Notes: generated by a model from the sequence alone, not told the origin. DNA of 64,000 nt from Bacillus sp. ISL-7 (GCF_018613065.1 NZ_JAGGQW010000050.1:124001-188000); one strand, 5' to 3'; positions 41,686-51,764 are shown, counted from the first letter of the stretch. Made by a program: numbers and translations.

Positions 41686-44673
41686 TTATTTTTCTTTTTT
41701 ATCTACAACAGTCGGTTGTCCATAGATCTCGAATTTGTCAAACGCAGGTGTATATTGTTTTGGTACCATTACGGTATCAACAAATGGTGCTGTTCCAGAT
41801 CCATTGCTTCCTCCATAAGGATTAGCACCCCCGTCATAGGTGTTATTATTATTAAATTTTATGCTATTTTTACCCTTTTTAAGATTAACGTCAATGGTAA
41901 CCGTCGCAAATTGCTGCCATGAAATGGTATTTTTGAAATATACCGTTTCTGGCTCGCCGCCATTTACGGAAATTTGTGCATACCGTTCCACCACATTATT
42001 GTTGTACGAATGCGATCCAGAATACTCACCGTTTGCATATTTGACTACAAGCTTATAGCGACCTGCTTCTGGCACTTCCACTTCAGTAAGCTCCAAATTT
42101 CTTTCCTTACCGTCATAGGAAGTAATACCATTTACATATTTGCCGCCTGATGCATATTTTGCAAGTGCATCATCACGAATTAATGAAGGATCTCCTTCGG
42201 CTGGCTCACCAACCACTTTAGCATTTTCTGCTTCCTCTGAGTAAATTGGATCACTATTTACATAGGAAGCATTAAGATAATCTAAGCTTAGTTTCGCACT
42301 GGATTGAATATCAATTAAATTAATGCCTTCACGTAAGAACATCCTTACTTTGGAGCTCTGCCATTTTCCATTGGTATTATTTACTGAGATGTTCAAAACA
42401 TTCTTTCGATCATGATCAATAGAAAGATCACCAGTATTTTGGGTAGCATATCTTACCGTTACATCGTACATCCCGTCTTGTTGAACACTCATAACAAAGC
42501 GGGTTTTTGCGTCAGTTGACTTACTATTTGGTGAATGACCCGATCGATTCGAATTGCTGCTTGACTTGTCATTATAGCCTGTCACATAGCCTGCACCTTC
42601 AAAGCCTGCTGTTTTGCTCTCTCTTCCTAAGCTGCTATCATATTCTGCGAATTCTGCCTGTACTCGGTAATTTGGCTTGGCCCCAATTTCCCCATTATAA
42701 TTGAGTTCAATTGCGTCGAGTGTTGCTGCACCCTGCCCCATTTCACCGGTATCCTGGTTGTATTTACTGATTGCAATTGAATGTGCGCCCTCTTTTAAAT
42801 CAACGAATTGAGTAGCCATACCCAATTGTTCCCAACTATAATCTGCCCTTAAAGTTACCTTAAAGGATGGCTGATCATCAATTTTAACAAAAAATTCAGA
42901 ATTCTGCCTTTGCGATGAGGTTCCGCCGCCGGATTGTGCAGGTAGGTTTGCTGTTGAACCACTGCCTTCCACAATATCCAATTTATAATTTCCGTCTTTT
43001 GGAACTGTAACGCTAGTAAATTTAACTAGACTATCATTATAGTCAATACCGCCAATAAGCTGTCCATTAGAAGCAGCACGCTCACTGTTAACCCTTGGAT
43101 ATAAGCTTTTTGGATTTTGAACGTGGTTTCTTATTTCCGCAGTTTCGGCTTCATACCTCTTATACCATGTAGTGTTAGAAGGAGAGTCCACCGCCTCGGT
43201 AATGACGGCATAATAGCTTTCCAAATTGTCAGTTTGCACTGGTAATGTAACATTTCCATTTTCAATATCATAATTACCATCCACTATTTGGGTTGGTTCC
43301 GCTAAGTATCCAGTTAGTCCTGTGTAACCCGCACGCCATACTGTTACATGCACCTTTTTAGCATTTGCTAGAAAACTAGGACTATTTTGGTTGCCAGTAA
43401 TATTTTTAAACACGATGTTACTTTGGCCTGTAGTACCGCCAAATAGAATGTTCGCTTGTTTCTTACTGTCATCAATTGTAGAAAGCCCATATAATCCAGA
43501 CCCAAAAGAGTCCCCCTCTGCATTACTCTTTACAACATTTACTTTAGCCATGTCCCCTTGCATATCCGCATACCACTTGTATAGCCACCATGCTCCATTT
43601 GGTTCGTTTTGGCCTGCTAATAAAGAACCATATGAATTTGCAGTATTCCAATAAGGGAGAGCTCCCGTTATTTTTAACTCATCATACCGTGCAATATATT
43701 GGATAAGCGAACCGCCGTTTGCAATTTCCGCCATTGAAGCGTATTCATTTATATCAACTGCAATTGGGAACGGGCTCTTTCGATCTGGATATTTCGCAGC
43801 ATATTGTGAAGCATACTTAGCCTCAAGAGCTCGATATTGCTCCAGATTACTTTTTGCATTATTATACGATTTATTCGATAATAAATGCCAGGAAACGGTA
43901 TTTGGTAAACAATCATTATCAATACAGAATTGGATAAAAGATTCAAAAGCGTTGGCCTGGTAGAATAAGAAATTAGGTCCAGAAATTTTGGCACCTGGAT
44001 CTATTTTCTTAATTGCCTGATAAACGGCTAACCAGTCATGATTAAATGTATCTCTCGATTGTTCACCTTGAGCGGTATTGTCATTGATTCTTTGATAGCG
44101 GGTGCCGTTTTGTTCTGGTTCGTTGTATGGCACATAAATGAATTTGTCATCAGGATTCTGACCTGGGTTCTTTTGTGCCCAAGCATCCTTATAAGCCTTT
44201 ATTTGAGTGGTAATTGGAGTAACCGCTTCATTAATATATTGTTCTGGAGTCCTTGATGGATAGTACCATCGGCCATAGTAATCCTGCATATAAATCTGAA
44301 TATTATTTCCTCCAGCTTCAAAGAAATAATCGGCCACTCTCAGCCCATCACCAGAAGGATGCTGTACCCCATTAGGAGCTTTTTGTAAGATATGTGATGG
44401 TTTAATTGGGATAAGCGTATTGATATCCGGGACATTTGGCTCACTTAAACCATAAAGAGCAGCACTTGCACCATGATTGATTTTACCTAGTGATCGATCT
44501 GCCAAATCAACAGTGATCTCTGCTGGTGATGTAGAAGCAATGGATGTTGAAGTCGCAGCAGTAGTGGATGTCGCAGAAACATTTGATGAAAAAATTGGAG
44601 CCATTGATGTCAATAACGAGCCAGCAAGAACATAGGATAATACCCTTTTCTTCTTTTTCATTTTCTTAAACAT
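41686..44673 (-). CDS. Secreted multimodular glycoside hydrolase (clan GH-A-like) with CBM35/CBM6-type domains
   Basis: 995 residues. Signal peptide about 1-34 (KKKKRVLSYVLAGSLLTSMA ... NVSA). Residues about 50-500 resemble a TIM-barrel clan GH-A hydrolase; YNEPEQN holds the likely acid/base glutamate and AVDINEYASM the likely nucleophile. Three beta-sandwich carbohydrate-binding-like domains follow: RYEAETAEIRNH, VQAEFAEYDSSLGRE and YSEEAENAKVVGE each open a CBM35/CBM6-like unit. The exact GH family and substrate are not recognised. ATG 44673 follows AAAGGGGAT. It lies at the end of the operon with a GH36 and sugar permeases, so it should act on an extracellular plant galactoside polymer. 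Confidence 0.75.
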   Translation of the reverse strand: MFKKMKKKKRVLSYVLAGSLLTSMAPIFSSNVSATSTTAATSTSIASTSPAEITVDLADRSLGKINHGASAALYGLSEPNVPDINTLIPIKPSHILQKAPNGVQHPSGDGLRVADYFFEAGGNNIQIYMQDYYGRWYYPSRTPEQYINEAVTPITTQIKAYKDAWAQKNPGQNPDDKFIYVPYNEPEQNGTRYQRINDNTAQGEQSRDTFNHDWLAVYQAIKKIDPGAKISGPNFLFYQANAFESFIQFCIDNDCLPNTVSWHLLSNKSYNNAKSNLEQYRALEAKYASQYAAKYPDRKSPFPIAVDINEYASMAEIANGGSLIQYIARYDELKITGALPYWNTANSYGSLLAGQNEPNGAWWLYKWYADMQGDMAKVNVVKSNAEGDSFGSGLYGLSTIDDSKKQANILFGGTTGQSNIVFKNITGNQNSPSFLANAKKVHVTVWRAGYTGLTGYLAEPTQIVDGNYDIENGNVTLPVQTDNLESYYAVITEAVDSPSNTTWYKRYEAETAEIRNHVQNPKSLYPRVNSERAASNGQLIGGIDYNDSLVKFTSVTVPKDGNYKLDIVEGSGSTANLPAQSGGGTSSQRQNSEFFVKIDDQPSFKVTLRADYSWEQLGMATQFVDLKEGAHSIAISKYNQDTGEMGQGAATLDAIELNYNGEIGAKPNYRVQAEFAEYDSSLGRESKTAGFEGAGYVTGYNDKSSSNSNRSGHSPNSKSTDAKTRFVMSVQQDGMYDVTVRYATQNTGDLSIDHDRKNVLNISVNNTNGKWQSSKVRMFLREGINLIDIQSSAKLSLDYLNASYVNSDPIYSEEAENAKVVGEPAEGDPSLIRDDALAKYASGGKYVNGITSYDGKERNLELTEVEVPEAGRYKLVVKYANGEYSGSHSYNNNVVERYAQISVNGGEPETVYFKNTISWQQFATVTIDVNLKKGKNSIKFNNNNTYDGGANPYGGSNGSGTAPFVDTVMVPKQYTPAFDKFEIYGQPTVVDKKEK

Positions 44674-44796
44674 ATGTTTTATCCCCTTTTATCAATTTAT
44701 TAAACAGCATCCAAACCCGTTGTTACTACAAACTAGTTATGTATCCTTAAAGCTATAGACATCACCACCCTTAATAAAAGAATCGATGTTAAGAAT

Positions 44797-46920
44797 CTAT
44801 TGTTTTAAGTGAACCTCAAATAGTCTTGCAGCATTTCTTTTTGGGATTTTCACTGTCAATGCACCACTATGTTTGTTCCATTGATAGTCTGCATCACCTT
44901 TTAATGGATAAGCTAATTTCACTTCTACTTCCCTATCTATTAAATGTTTTAACGGGATAGAGATGTTGTCCTCACTAGAGTCCAACCTCCAAACGGCGAT
45001 AAAATTCTTGTTTTCATTTCTTAATCCAAAGCTCATCCATGCATCCCCAATATTCGGAATTCCAGTTGGCCAATACGGGATACCTGTTGCAATATATTGA
45101 CGAATTTTTTTATAGTATTCTATTGCCTCTTTAACTAAACTGAAACGTTCCGAACTTATTTCAGCTAGATGGCCACTTTGATGAATGCGAAGCAGTAAAC
45201 TATTAACCATATTAAAAATAACTTCCTCATGATCCCCCTCTTTTAAGGGATATGACCACACTGCACATTGTTCTGGTGTCACTAGGGAGGTGGCAGCAGC
45301 TGCGATCGCACCATTTTTTAGAAAGTCCGTCTGGTCACTGCTGGATTGAATACTGTGACGGCTTAATAAACTATAATCCATCCGCATCCCGCCACTGCTG
45401 CAGTTTTCTATTACCAAATCAGGATACTTTACAAATATTTGATCAAGCCAATATAAATAAGCCCGGTTATGTTCAAGTAAACCATCACCCATTGAATCAG
45501 CATTATATTCTGTTCCTACACCAGCATTAATGTTATAGTCCATTTTGATGTAACCAACACCATACTTTGTTACTAATCTATCAATAACTCCGGTTGCAAA
45601 ATCAGTAACTTCTGGATTACGGAAGTCTAATTGATAGCGGGAATGATCGATAACTCTCTTCCCATGTCGCAAGAAAAACCATTCATCTGGAACTTTGCTA
45701 GCAAGTCGACAATTGATTCCCATTACTTCTAGCTCTAACCAAAGGCCAGGCACCATATCCTTGCTGCGAATATAGTTTAAAACCTCTTTTATACCATTGG
45801 GAAAGCGTTCTTGAGAAGGAAGCCATTCACCTACTCCATCCCACCAGTCACCATCTGAATACCAGCCACAATCCACACAAAAGTATTCGCAGCCAGCTTC
45901 CGCTGCTGCATCGATAAGCGGTAGCAGTTTTTCTGTAGTTGGATCGCCGAATAAACAATTCATATAATCATTAAAAATAACAGGAAGATGAATATTATCA
46001 TTATTTGGACGACGGATTCTTCTTCGATAAGTAGTCATTTCTGAAATAGCATTTTCAAAACCGCCACTAAGTGCTCCTATGGCAACAGGTACGGAAACAA
46101 ATGTTTCTCCCGGTATTAGTTCTTTCCACCACTGATTTTCGCTTTCAGTTGGCCCGCTTAATTGTAAATAAAGTGAATCCGCTATATCACTGATTTCCCA
46201 ATGCCAAGAACCGAGATGTTCGATTTGCCAAATAAAACCGGTCCCCGTCTCTGTATTTTCTAAAAAGGCAGTGGGTGCATATTGTGAAGTTGACCATGTT
46301 CCAGTACTCGAATACGATAATCTTTTCATAGAAAATTCGTTAACCGTGTAGAGTCCTAAATCTGTGAGTGTATATCGATGCCATTGCGCTTCCCCATACC
46401 ATGTGTTGTGAGGGATATGCAGGTTTATTTTTTCTTCCCTGCGAGTTAAACCCTCTTTATCGATGCCTGTATAGGCGAAAGAAGAAACATACTCGATACC
46501 GACTGGTTTATTGCCTTTATGAACGACCTCTGTCCATGTCCTTACAACCGGAATTCCGTTGAAAAATTGCAAAACTGAAGATACCTCAACATTTGTTATT
46601 TTATCTACAAATTGAAACACAAGCTTTCGTCCGTCAGAATTTACTGTATCCTTAAAATCTTGTAATTTTAAGCGTCTCCCCGGATTTGTTCCCGTATGCT
46701 TTGACCCATGATGATCGTTTTGATTTTCACCAGAAAAATGAATTTCAACAAGTCGGTATTTACTTCTTTTCTTATCATCCCAATTTATATACTCATTTGA
46801 AGGAATAGAAGAAAAGTGTAGAAATCTAACATCTTTATCTTCAGTGACTTCAAATGCAAGGTGAATTCCGTTTTCTTCGATTTTAATTATTTTTTCTACT
46901 TTCTCTTTTACTTCTGACAT
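44797..46920 (-). CDS. Alpha-galactosidase, GH36
   Basis: 707 residues, no signal peptide, so intracellular. N-terminal beta-supersandwich to about 310, then the barrel with FCVDCGWYSDGDWWD and GLWLELEVMG; nucleophile aspartate in YIKMDYN and acid/base aspartate in SSSDQTDFL, followed by the C-terminal beta domain. It releases terminal alpha-galactose from imported oligosaccharides. It starts 12 bp after the permease gene behind GGGAGG, in one operon with the transporter. Confidence 0.9.
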   Translation of the reverse strand: MSEVKEKVEKIIKIEENGIHLAFEVTEDKDVRFLHFSSIPSNEYINWDDKKRSKYRLVEIHFSGENQNDHHGSKHTGTNPGRRLKLQDFKDTVNSDGRKLVFQFVDKITNVEVSSVLQFFNGIPVVRTWTEVVHKGNKPVGIEYVSSFAYTGIDKEGLTRREEKINLHIPHNTWYGEAQWHRYTLTDLGLYTVNEFSMKRLSYSSTGTWSTSQYAPTAFLENTETGTGFIWQIEHLGSWHWEISDIADSLYLQLSGPTESENQWWKELIPGETFVSVPVAIGALSGGFENAISEMTTYRRRIRRPNNDNIHLPVIFNDYMNCLFGDPTTEKLLPLIDAAAEAGCEYFCVDCGWYSDGDWWDGVGEWLPSQERFPNGIKEVLNYIRSKDMVPGLWLELEVMGINCRLASKVPDEWFFLRHGKRVIDHSRYQLDFRNPEVTDFATGVIDRLVTKYGVGYIKMDYNINAGVGTEYNADSMGDGLLEHNRAYLYWLDQIFVKYPDLVIENCSSGGMRMDYSLLSRHSIQSSSDQTDFLKNGAIAAAATSLVTPEQCAVWSYPLKEGDHEEVIFNMVNSLLLRIHQSGHLAEISSERFSLVKEAIEYYKKIRQYIATGIPYWPTGIPNIGDAWMSFGLRNENKNFIAVWRLDSSEDNISIPLKHLIDREVEVKLAYPLKGDADYQWNKHSGALTVKIPKRNAARLFEVHLKQ

Positions 46921-46932
46921 GTTGAAACCTCC

Positions 46933-47778
46933 CTAACCTTTAACAGAACCAGCAGTCATACCTTCTATCAAATATTTTTGTAAATAAATAAACATGATTA
47001 CGATTGGAAGAACAGCTAAAACAGATGCTGACATGATACTTCCCCAATCAGTGGAATATAACCCTTTGAAAATAGTGATTCCCGGGGTTAAGGTTCGATG
47101 TGCTTCATCATTGATGAAAACATATCCAAACATGAATTCATTCCATGCATTAACAAACGCAAACAAAGCAGTTGCTACAAGGCTTGGAATGGAAATAGGA
47201 AGGATAATTTGAAAAATAATCCTAAATCGGGCACAGCCATCGATCTCAGCCGCTTCTTCTAATTCATATGGGATTGAATCAAAGAATCCTTTTAACATAA
47301 AAGTGCATAATGGAACCATAAACGTGGTATAAGCTAAAATCATTGATGCGTAAGTATCCAGCAACCCAAATCTTTGCATGAGGATATAAAGAGGAACTAA
47401 CAATAATACGCCCGGAATCATTTGAGATAATAACATCGTTACATTTACTACTTTGACCCCTTTAAATCTCTGGAATCTACTCAATGCATAACCAGCAAAG
47501 ATGGAAACCAAGATAGATATAATAGTCGTGGTAAATGCAACTATTAAACTATTAACAAAAAACGTTAAAAATTTGGTGTTAACTAGAACATTTTCAAAAT
47601 GAGAAAATGTTGGATTACTAATGAAGAAACTGGGATGACTGGTCCGTATTTGTTCTGTTGGTTTTAATGACGTGACCAACATCCATAGAAACGGGAACAC
47701 ACAGAAAATTGAGAATGCTATAAGTACGATATAAGTAACAATTTTACTGATTAACATCCCTCTCTTACTCAGTAGCAT
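46933..47778 (-). CDS. Sugar ABC transporter permease, MalG/AraQ type
   Basis: 281 residues from ATG 47778 (11 bp after AAGGAG; the GTG at 47790 overlaps the site). Six membrane helices and the EAA loop ELEEAAEIDGCARFRIIFQ that contacts the ATPase. Partner of the permease at 47804. No ATPase gene is in the operon; in bacilli such transporters share MsmX-type ATPases. Confidence 0.92.
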   Translation of the reverse strand: MLLSKRGMLISKIVTYIVLIAFSIFCVFPFLWMLVTSLKPTEQIRTSHPSFFISNPTFSHFENVLVNTKFLTFFVNSLIVAFTTTIISILVSIFAGYALSRFQRFKGVKVVNVTMLLSQMIPGVLLLVPLYILMQRFGLLDTYASMILAYTTFMVPLCTFMLKGFFDSIPYELEEAAEIDGCARFRIIFQIILPISIPSLVATALFAFVNAWNEFMFGYVFINDEAHRTLTPGITIFKGLYSTDWGSIMSASVLAVLPIVIMFIYLQKYLIEGMTAGSVKG

Positions 47779-47803
47779 GTGTTTTTTCACTCCTTACATT
47801 GGA

Positions 47804-48754
47804 TTAGATTCTATTTTTTCTGACATTATAATAATAACTGACAACAAAAATCGCGATCATAAACCCAATCATCATGGTGGCCAATGCTGATGCAGATCCA
47901 ACATCAAACTGTTTCATTGCATAACGATATATCATAATAGGTAGAGTTTCAGTAGCGTTCAGTGGTCCGCCTTCGGTCATTACCCAGATAAAGTCAAAGT
48001 TAATGGCTGTCCAGATAAGGTGAATAAAAATTAATACAACCGATACAGGCTTTAATTGCGGGAGAACAATTTTAAAAAATCTCTTCATCACGCCAGCCCC
48101 ATCAATCGCGGCAGCTTCTAATAATTCTTTAGGTATAGACTGCATTGCGGCCAGTAAACAAATTGTATAATAGGGAAAGCTTCTCCAAATATTAACAAAT
48201 GTTACGGTTAGCAATGCAGTATTTAATTCACCTAACCAATAATAGGGTTTATCTAGAATTCCAAACTTTGTGAGAAGAAAATTAATAATTCCATATTCAG
48301 GTGTTAACATCCATGTCCACGTCATCCCTGCTATTACAATGGGAACAACCCAAGGGATAATAATCAATCCTCGAAAAATAGCTCTTCCTTTTATTTTTTG
48401 ATTTAAGGCTATTGCTGAAATTAAACCTAAGATAAACTCCCCTGCCACTGAAAGGACTGTCCAAATAGCCGTGTTAGATAGTGCTTTTAGAAAATTTTCA
48501 TCGTGAATAACATTTTTATAATTTTCCAATCCTGAAAAGGAAGTTTGTAATGTATTAACGAGATTTTTAAAATGAAAACTATCCCATACAACATTAATCA
48601 GTGGGAGTGCAATCAAAATAAGAAAGAAAAGGATTGCAGGAAATACGTATAAATAAGCGTGAATCATATTCTTTTTTTCTTTGGAAATTCCAATTTTAAT
48701 AGTTTCTTTGTTTTCTCCGAATTCCGCATTAACTTGCTTCGATTCTAAATTCAA
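47804..48754 (-). CDS. Sugar ABC transporter permease, MalF/AraP type
   Basis: 316 residues from TTG 48754, nine bases after GGAGG; the frame to 48835 lacks a ribosome binding site and would add a non-membrane tail. Membrane helices start at about residue 30 (LYVFPAILFFLILIAL). EAA loop KELLEAAAIDGAGVMKRFFK is present. Forms the channel with the 46933 permease; gap between the two genes 25 bp. Confidence 0.9.
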   Translation of the reverse strand: MNLESKQVNAEFGENKETIKIGISKEKKNMIHAYLYVFPAILFFLILIALPLINVVWDSFHFKNLVNTLQTSFSGLENYKNVIHDENFLKALSNTAIWTVLSVAGEFILGLISAIALNQKIKGRAIFRGLIIIPWVVPIVIAGMTWTWMLTPEYGIINFLLTKFGILDKPYYWLGELNTALLTVTFVNIWRSFPYYTICLLAAMQSIPKELLEAAAIDGAGVMKRFFKIVLPQLKPVSVVLIFIHLIWTAINFDFIWVMTEGGPLNATETLPIMIYRYAMKQFDVGSASALATMMIGFMIAIFVVSYYYNVRKNRI

Positions 48755-48791
48755 GAGTATCAACCTCCATCTCTCAATACAGATGTTGAAT

Positions 48792-48867
48792 CTATCAATA
48801 GGAAAGCCAATTGATAGTATGTAATGAAAGAGCAAGTATTGCTTGTTCCCTTATACAATACTTGCTC
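48792..48867 (-). other. Two hairpins between binding-protein and permease genes
   Basis: CTATCAAT/ATTGATAG (48792-48817) and a perfect 12-bp stem GAGCAAGTATTG/CAATACTTGCTC (48830-48867). Neither has a clear T-run. Such hairpins after binding-protein genes protect their mRNA or partly terminate, giving more binding protein than permease. Confidence 0.55.
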
Positions 48868-48881
48868 CTCCTTGAAATAAA

Positions 48882-50186
48882 TTATTTACTGCTTAATTCT
48901 CCAGATTTTTTCAAATCACTATTAATTGCATCTGATAACCACTCTGCAACCTTTTTAGGATTCTCTTTTTGAAGTAATGCTTTTCCTAAAGCATCCTCCA
49001 TACTTTTTGTAACAGCACCCAAAGAAATCTCAGGATACGTTACACCAGTTGGTGCTAAATCGGTAAACCCTTTACCCCATTGGCTATCACTGACAACATC
49101 TGAACGAGGGGAGTTAGTTGGACGAATATTTGATTGCCATTCTTCCCCTAAAATATAGCTAGCAAATTCCCAGGTTTCTTTAGGGTGCTTGCTGCTCTTG
49201 TAAAGGTATAATGGGCTGATTTCTAAGAATGTTGCAGGTTTTTCTATATATGGAGGTGCCGCTACCTTCACATCTTTCATTTCTTTGGGATTTTGTTTTG
49301 CTCTGTCTTCAATCCATGGGCCATTTACAACCATCGCATATTTTCCAATTGCGAAATTAGTATCTTCTTCTTCCCAACCCCAAGCTTTAGCATCTGCAGG
49401 AATGACACCTTTGTCTTGTAAGTTTTGATAAAACTTAAATACTTCCGCTGCTTTTGCAAGTTGATCAGGATTATCCTTCCAAGTATTTTTGTATTTACCA
49501 TCATCCATTTTTTCAGCAATTTTTACATCATTTGAAGCTAAATAAGCAAGGAGTTCTTGAGGGGAACGAACACCCTTTCCGGCGATACCAAACGCTTCTT
49601 TACCAGTAGCTTTTTTAACTTGATCTGCCGCATTAAGTAAGTCGTCAAACGTTTTGGGGGGTTCTTGTATTCCTGCAGCCTTTAACATGTCTTCATGATA
49701 TAAAAGCGCTCGAATTCCTAAATATTGAGGAAGTGCCGTAACTTTCCCTTCGTATGTTAAGGCTTTCATAACATTTGGATAAATTTTATCTTTATCAGTC
49801 CAATTATTTACATAAGGGCTTAAATCCTGCAAGGCGCCCATTTTGTTAAATTCTCCAAACCATTCGCTTAATCCCCAGCTTATATCTGGAGAAGCGCCAC
49901 CACTGATTGCTGCAACTAATTTATCATGCAGAGCATCAAAAGTAATAACTTGTGTATTAATTTTGATATTTGGGTGTTCTTCTTCGAACTTTTTAATTTG
50001 TTCTTTTGTTTTAATTTCTTCCTCTGAACCAGGTGCCCATGAAGCCCAATAATTAATGGTAACTTGTTCTTTTCCATTTTTATCAGTGGAAGTTTCCTCC
50101 GACTTATTACATCCAGCCAAAAAAGTTGATAATGCAAGTACTAACATAAATACTATTGATAAATACTTTTTCTTCGCCATGATCAT
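48882..50186 (-). CDS. Sugar-binding lipoprotein of an ABC transporter (family 1)
   Basis: About 434 residues. Lipoprotein signal KKKYLSIVFMLVLALSTF ending in the lipobox LAGC; family-1 solute-binding fold (NYWASWAPGSEEEIKTKEQI, ISGGASPDISWG, YAMVVNGPW). ATG 50186 follows GGGAG; ATG 50180 is also possible. First gene of the operon with two permeases, GH36 and the secreted hydrolase; its ligand is probably an oligosaccharide containing galactose. A perfect cre site lies 53 bp upstream. Confidence 0.9.
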   Translation of the reverse strand: MIMAKKKYLSIVFMLVLALSTFLAGCNKSEETSTDKNGKEQVTINYWASWAPGSEEEIKTKEQIKKFEEEHPNIKINTQVITFDALHDKLVAAISGGASPDISWGLSEWFGEFNKMGALQDLSPYVNNWTDKDKIYPNVMKALTYEGKVTALPQYLGIRALLYHEDMLKAAGIQEPPKTFDDLLNAADQVKKATGKEAFGIAGKGVRSPQELLAYLASNDVKIAEKMDDGKYKNTWKDNPDQLAKAAEVFKFYQNLQDKGVIPADAKAWGWEEEDTNFAIGKYAMVVNGPWIEDRAKQNPKEMKDVKVAAPPYIEKPATFLEISPLYLYKSSKHPKETWEFASYILGEEWQSNIRPTNSPRSDVVSDSQWGKGFTDLAPTGVTYPEISLGAVTKSMEDALGKALLQKENPKKVAEWLSDAINSDLKKSGELSSK

Positions 50187-50238
50187 TTCTCTCCCTAATA
50201 GTTTTATAGAATATTTACATATTGCTAAATACAAATAT

Positions 50239-50252
50239 TGTAAGCGTAACCA
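50239..50252 (+). promoter_or_regulatory. cre site before the sugar operon
   Basis: TGTAAGCGTAACCA fits the CcpA cre consensus TGNAANCGNWNNCA at every position. It overlaps the likely promoter of the binding-protein gene, so glucose repression by CcpA is expected. It could also serve the LacI-type regulator encoded at 50388. Confidence 0.7.
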
Positions 50253-50387
50253 CTTTACTACAAAATGTTACAACTAAGGCAAAGAAACAAATTAATTTTC
50301 AATCATTAGGGAAAATATGTAACTTAAAATGATAATTACATTAAATCACCTCCCGTATTTTTCTTTCCTTAATTATTAACCATCAAC

Positions 50388-51407
50388 TCAAAAGCTGCTT
50401 TGTCGGATGATTAATTTAGTTGGCACTGTTACTTTTAAAGGAAGTTTCCTCCCATTAATTCTATCGAGTAACAACTTAACTCCTGTTTGGCCCATCTCTT
50501 TTGTAAATACCTTCACAGTTGTTAATGGTGTACTTGCAAATCTTGCCATTTCGATATCATCAAAACTTACAATTGCTACATCATTTGGGACAGAAAGCTT
50601 TGCTTCTTGAAGTGCCTTTAATGCCCCAATCGCCATTGGATCACTCGATATAAAGAAAGCTTCGGGATAATCATTTTGTTCAATAGCTTGCTTCATCAAT
50701 TCATACCCTTGGGACATTGTGTACTCACCAACGAACGTGTAGTTGGGGTTATACAGCCCTTTTTCTTTCATTAGGCTTTCATAAGTTGTTAGACGTTTAT
50801 CCTCAATGGCAATGGTTTCGTTTTTCAAATATTCAATGTCTACTCCACCAATATAACCAATCCGCTTGTACCCTTGATCCAATAAATGCAGCAAAGCTGT
50901 TTCGGTAGATTTAACAAAATCAATGACAACAGAGTCATAAAGATCTTCATCTGGAGAATGGTGGATATATACAACGTTTTCAATCTGATCACTTACTGCT
51001 TTCAAAGCCTTTTCACTAATTTTCCCAACAATAATTAGTCCGCCTAAATCTCTGATCAGGTGATTAGTTCCAATATCATTCCACCGAAACATGAAAGTCG
51101 AAGTTATACCTTGGGTAAGTAATTCTTCTTCGACACCTTGTCTAATCGATAGGAAGTATGGATCTGCCATTTCTTCTTCTAAGGTCTTGGAAAGTAAAAT
51201 CCCCACACTAATCCGTGGTTTGTCTACTTCCTGATATTGTTCAACCCGTCTTTCCAATATGGTCTTATACCCTAAATCCTTTGCAGCTTGTAATATACGC
51301 TCTCTTGTTTCCTCTAAAACTGTAATCTTTTGATCATTATTCAAAACTCTTGAAACAGTGGCGGGTGACACTTGAGACAATGCTGCTATTTCTTTAATTG
51401 TAGCCAT
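50388..51407 (-). CDS. LacI-family repressor (GanR/GalR-like)
   Basis: 339 residues. N-terminal LacI helix-turn-helix ATIKEIAALSQVSPATVSRV, then hinge and periplasmic-binding-like effector domain (RIGYIGGVDIEYLK, IVSFDDIEMARFASTPLTTV). Similar to the galactan/galactose-type repressors of bacilli. It is directly upstream of, and in the same direction as, the sugar operon and should control it. ATG 51407 follows GGAGATG. Confidence 0.92.
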   Translation of the reverse strand: MATIKEIAALSQVSPATVSRVLNNDQKITVLEETRERILQAAKDLGYKTILERRVEQYQEVDKPRISVGILLSKTLEEEMADPYFLSIRQGVEEELLTQGITSTFMFRWNDIGTNHLIRDLGGLIIVGKISEKALKAVSDQIENVVYIHHSPDEDLYDSVVIDFVKSTETALLHLLDQGYKRIGYIGGVDIEYLKNETIAIEDKRLTTYESLMKEKGLYNPNYTFVGEYTMSQGYELMKQAIEQNDYPEAFFISSDPMAIGALKALQEAKLSVPNDVAIVSFDDIEMARFASTPLTTVKVFTKEMGQTGVKLLLDRINGRKLPLKVTVPTKLIIRQSSF

Positions 51408-51635
51408 TTTAGAACATCTCCACTAAATTTTTTACTAGCACAAAACTCATATTCACTAATTTATTTACTAAGTATAATTGTATATTAACAGAGGGATAAA
51501 GTGTTTTCAATTGTTTTTTTGATTTTTCTGATAAATTTTTACCGAAATAAACCTTTTAATTTTAATATTTATATTTTTACTAGTTAAATAAAACTGAATA
51601 TTATCGATAAATAATTTACTTAATTTAAATAATTC

Positions 51636-51652
51636 CGGTAAATTATTTACCG
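51636..51652. promoter_or_regulatory. Palindrome upstream of the LacI gene
   Basis: CGGTAAATTATTTACCG is a perfect inverted repeat with 8-bp arms in an AT-rich 570-bp gap (51408-51979); half-site-like TTACCG and TTTACTAA occur nearby. A possible operator for autoregulation; not a typical LacI-family site. Confidence 0.4.
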
Positions 51653-51689
51653 ATTATCATAAAATTAACTCACATTGTTTTTTTTCCAT

Positions 51690-51764
51690 AAAAAAATCCC
51701 CTCCAATTAAAAGTGTAACACCCAAGCACTTTGCATGGTTTTTACACTGTCAACTTAAAAGGGG
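51690..51764 (-). terminator. Large structured hairpin with T-tail
   Basis: On the minus strand CCCC ... AGTGTAA ... CCA.GC pair in three tiers with GC.TGG ... TTACACT ... GGGG, followed by ATTTTTTT. It lies 215 bp after the Spo0E-like gene and probably ends its transcript, though the length and layered form also resemble a mobile-element end or a structured RNA. Confidence 0.5.
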
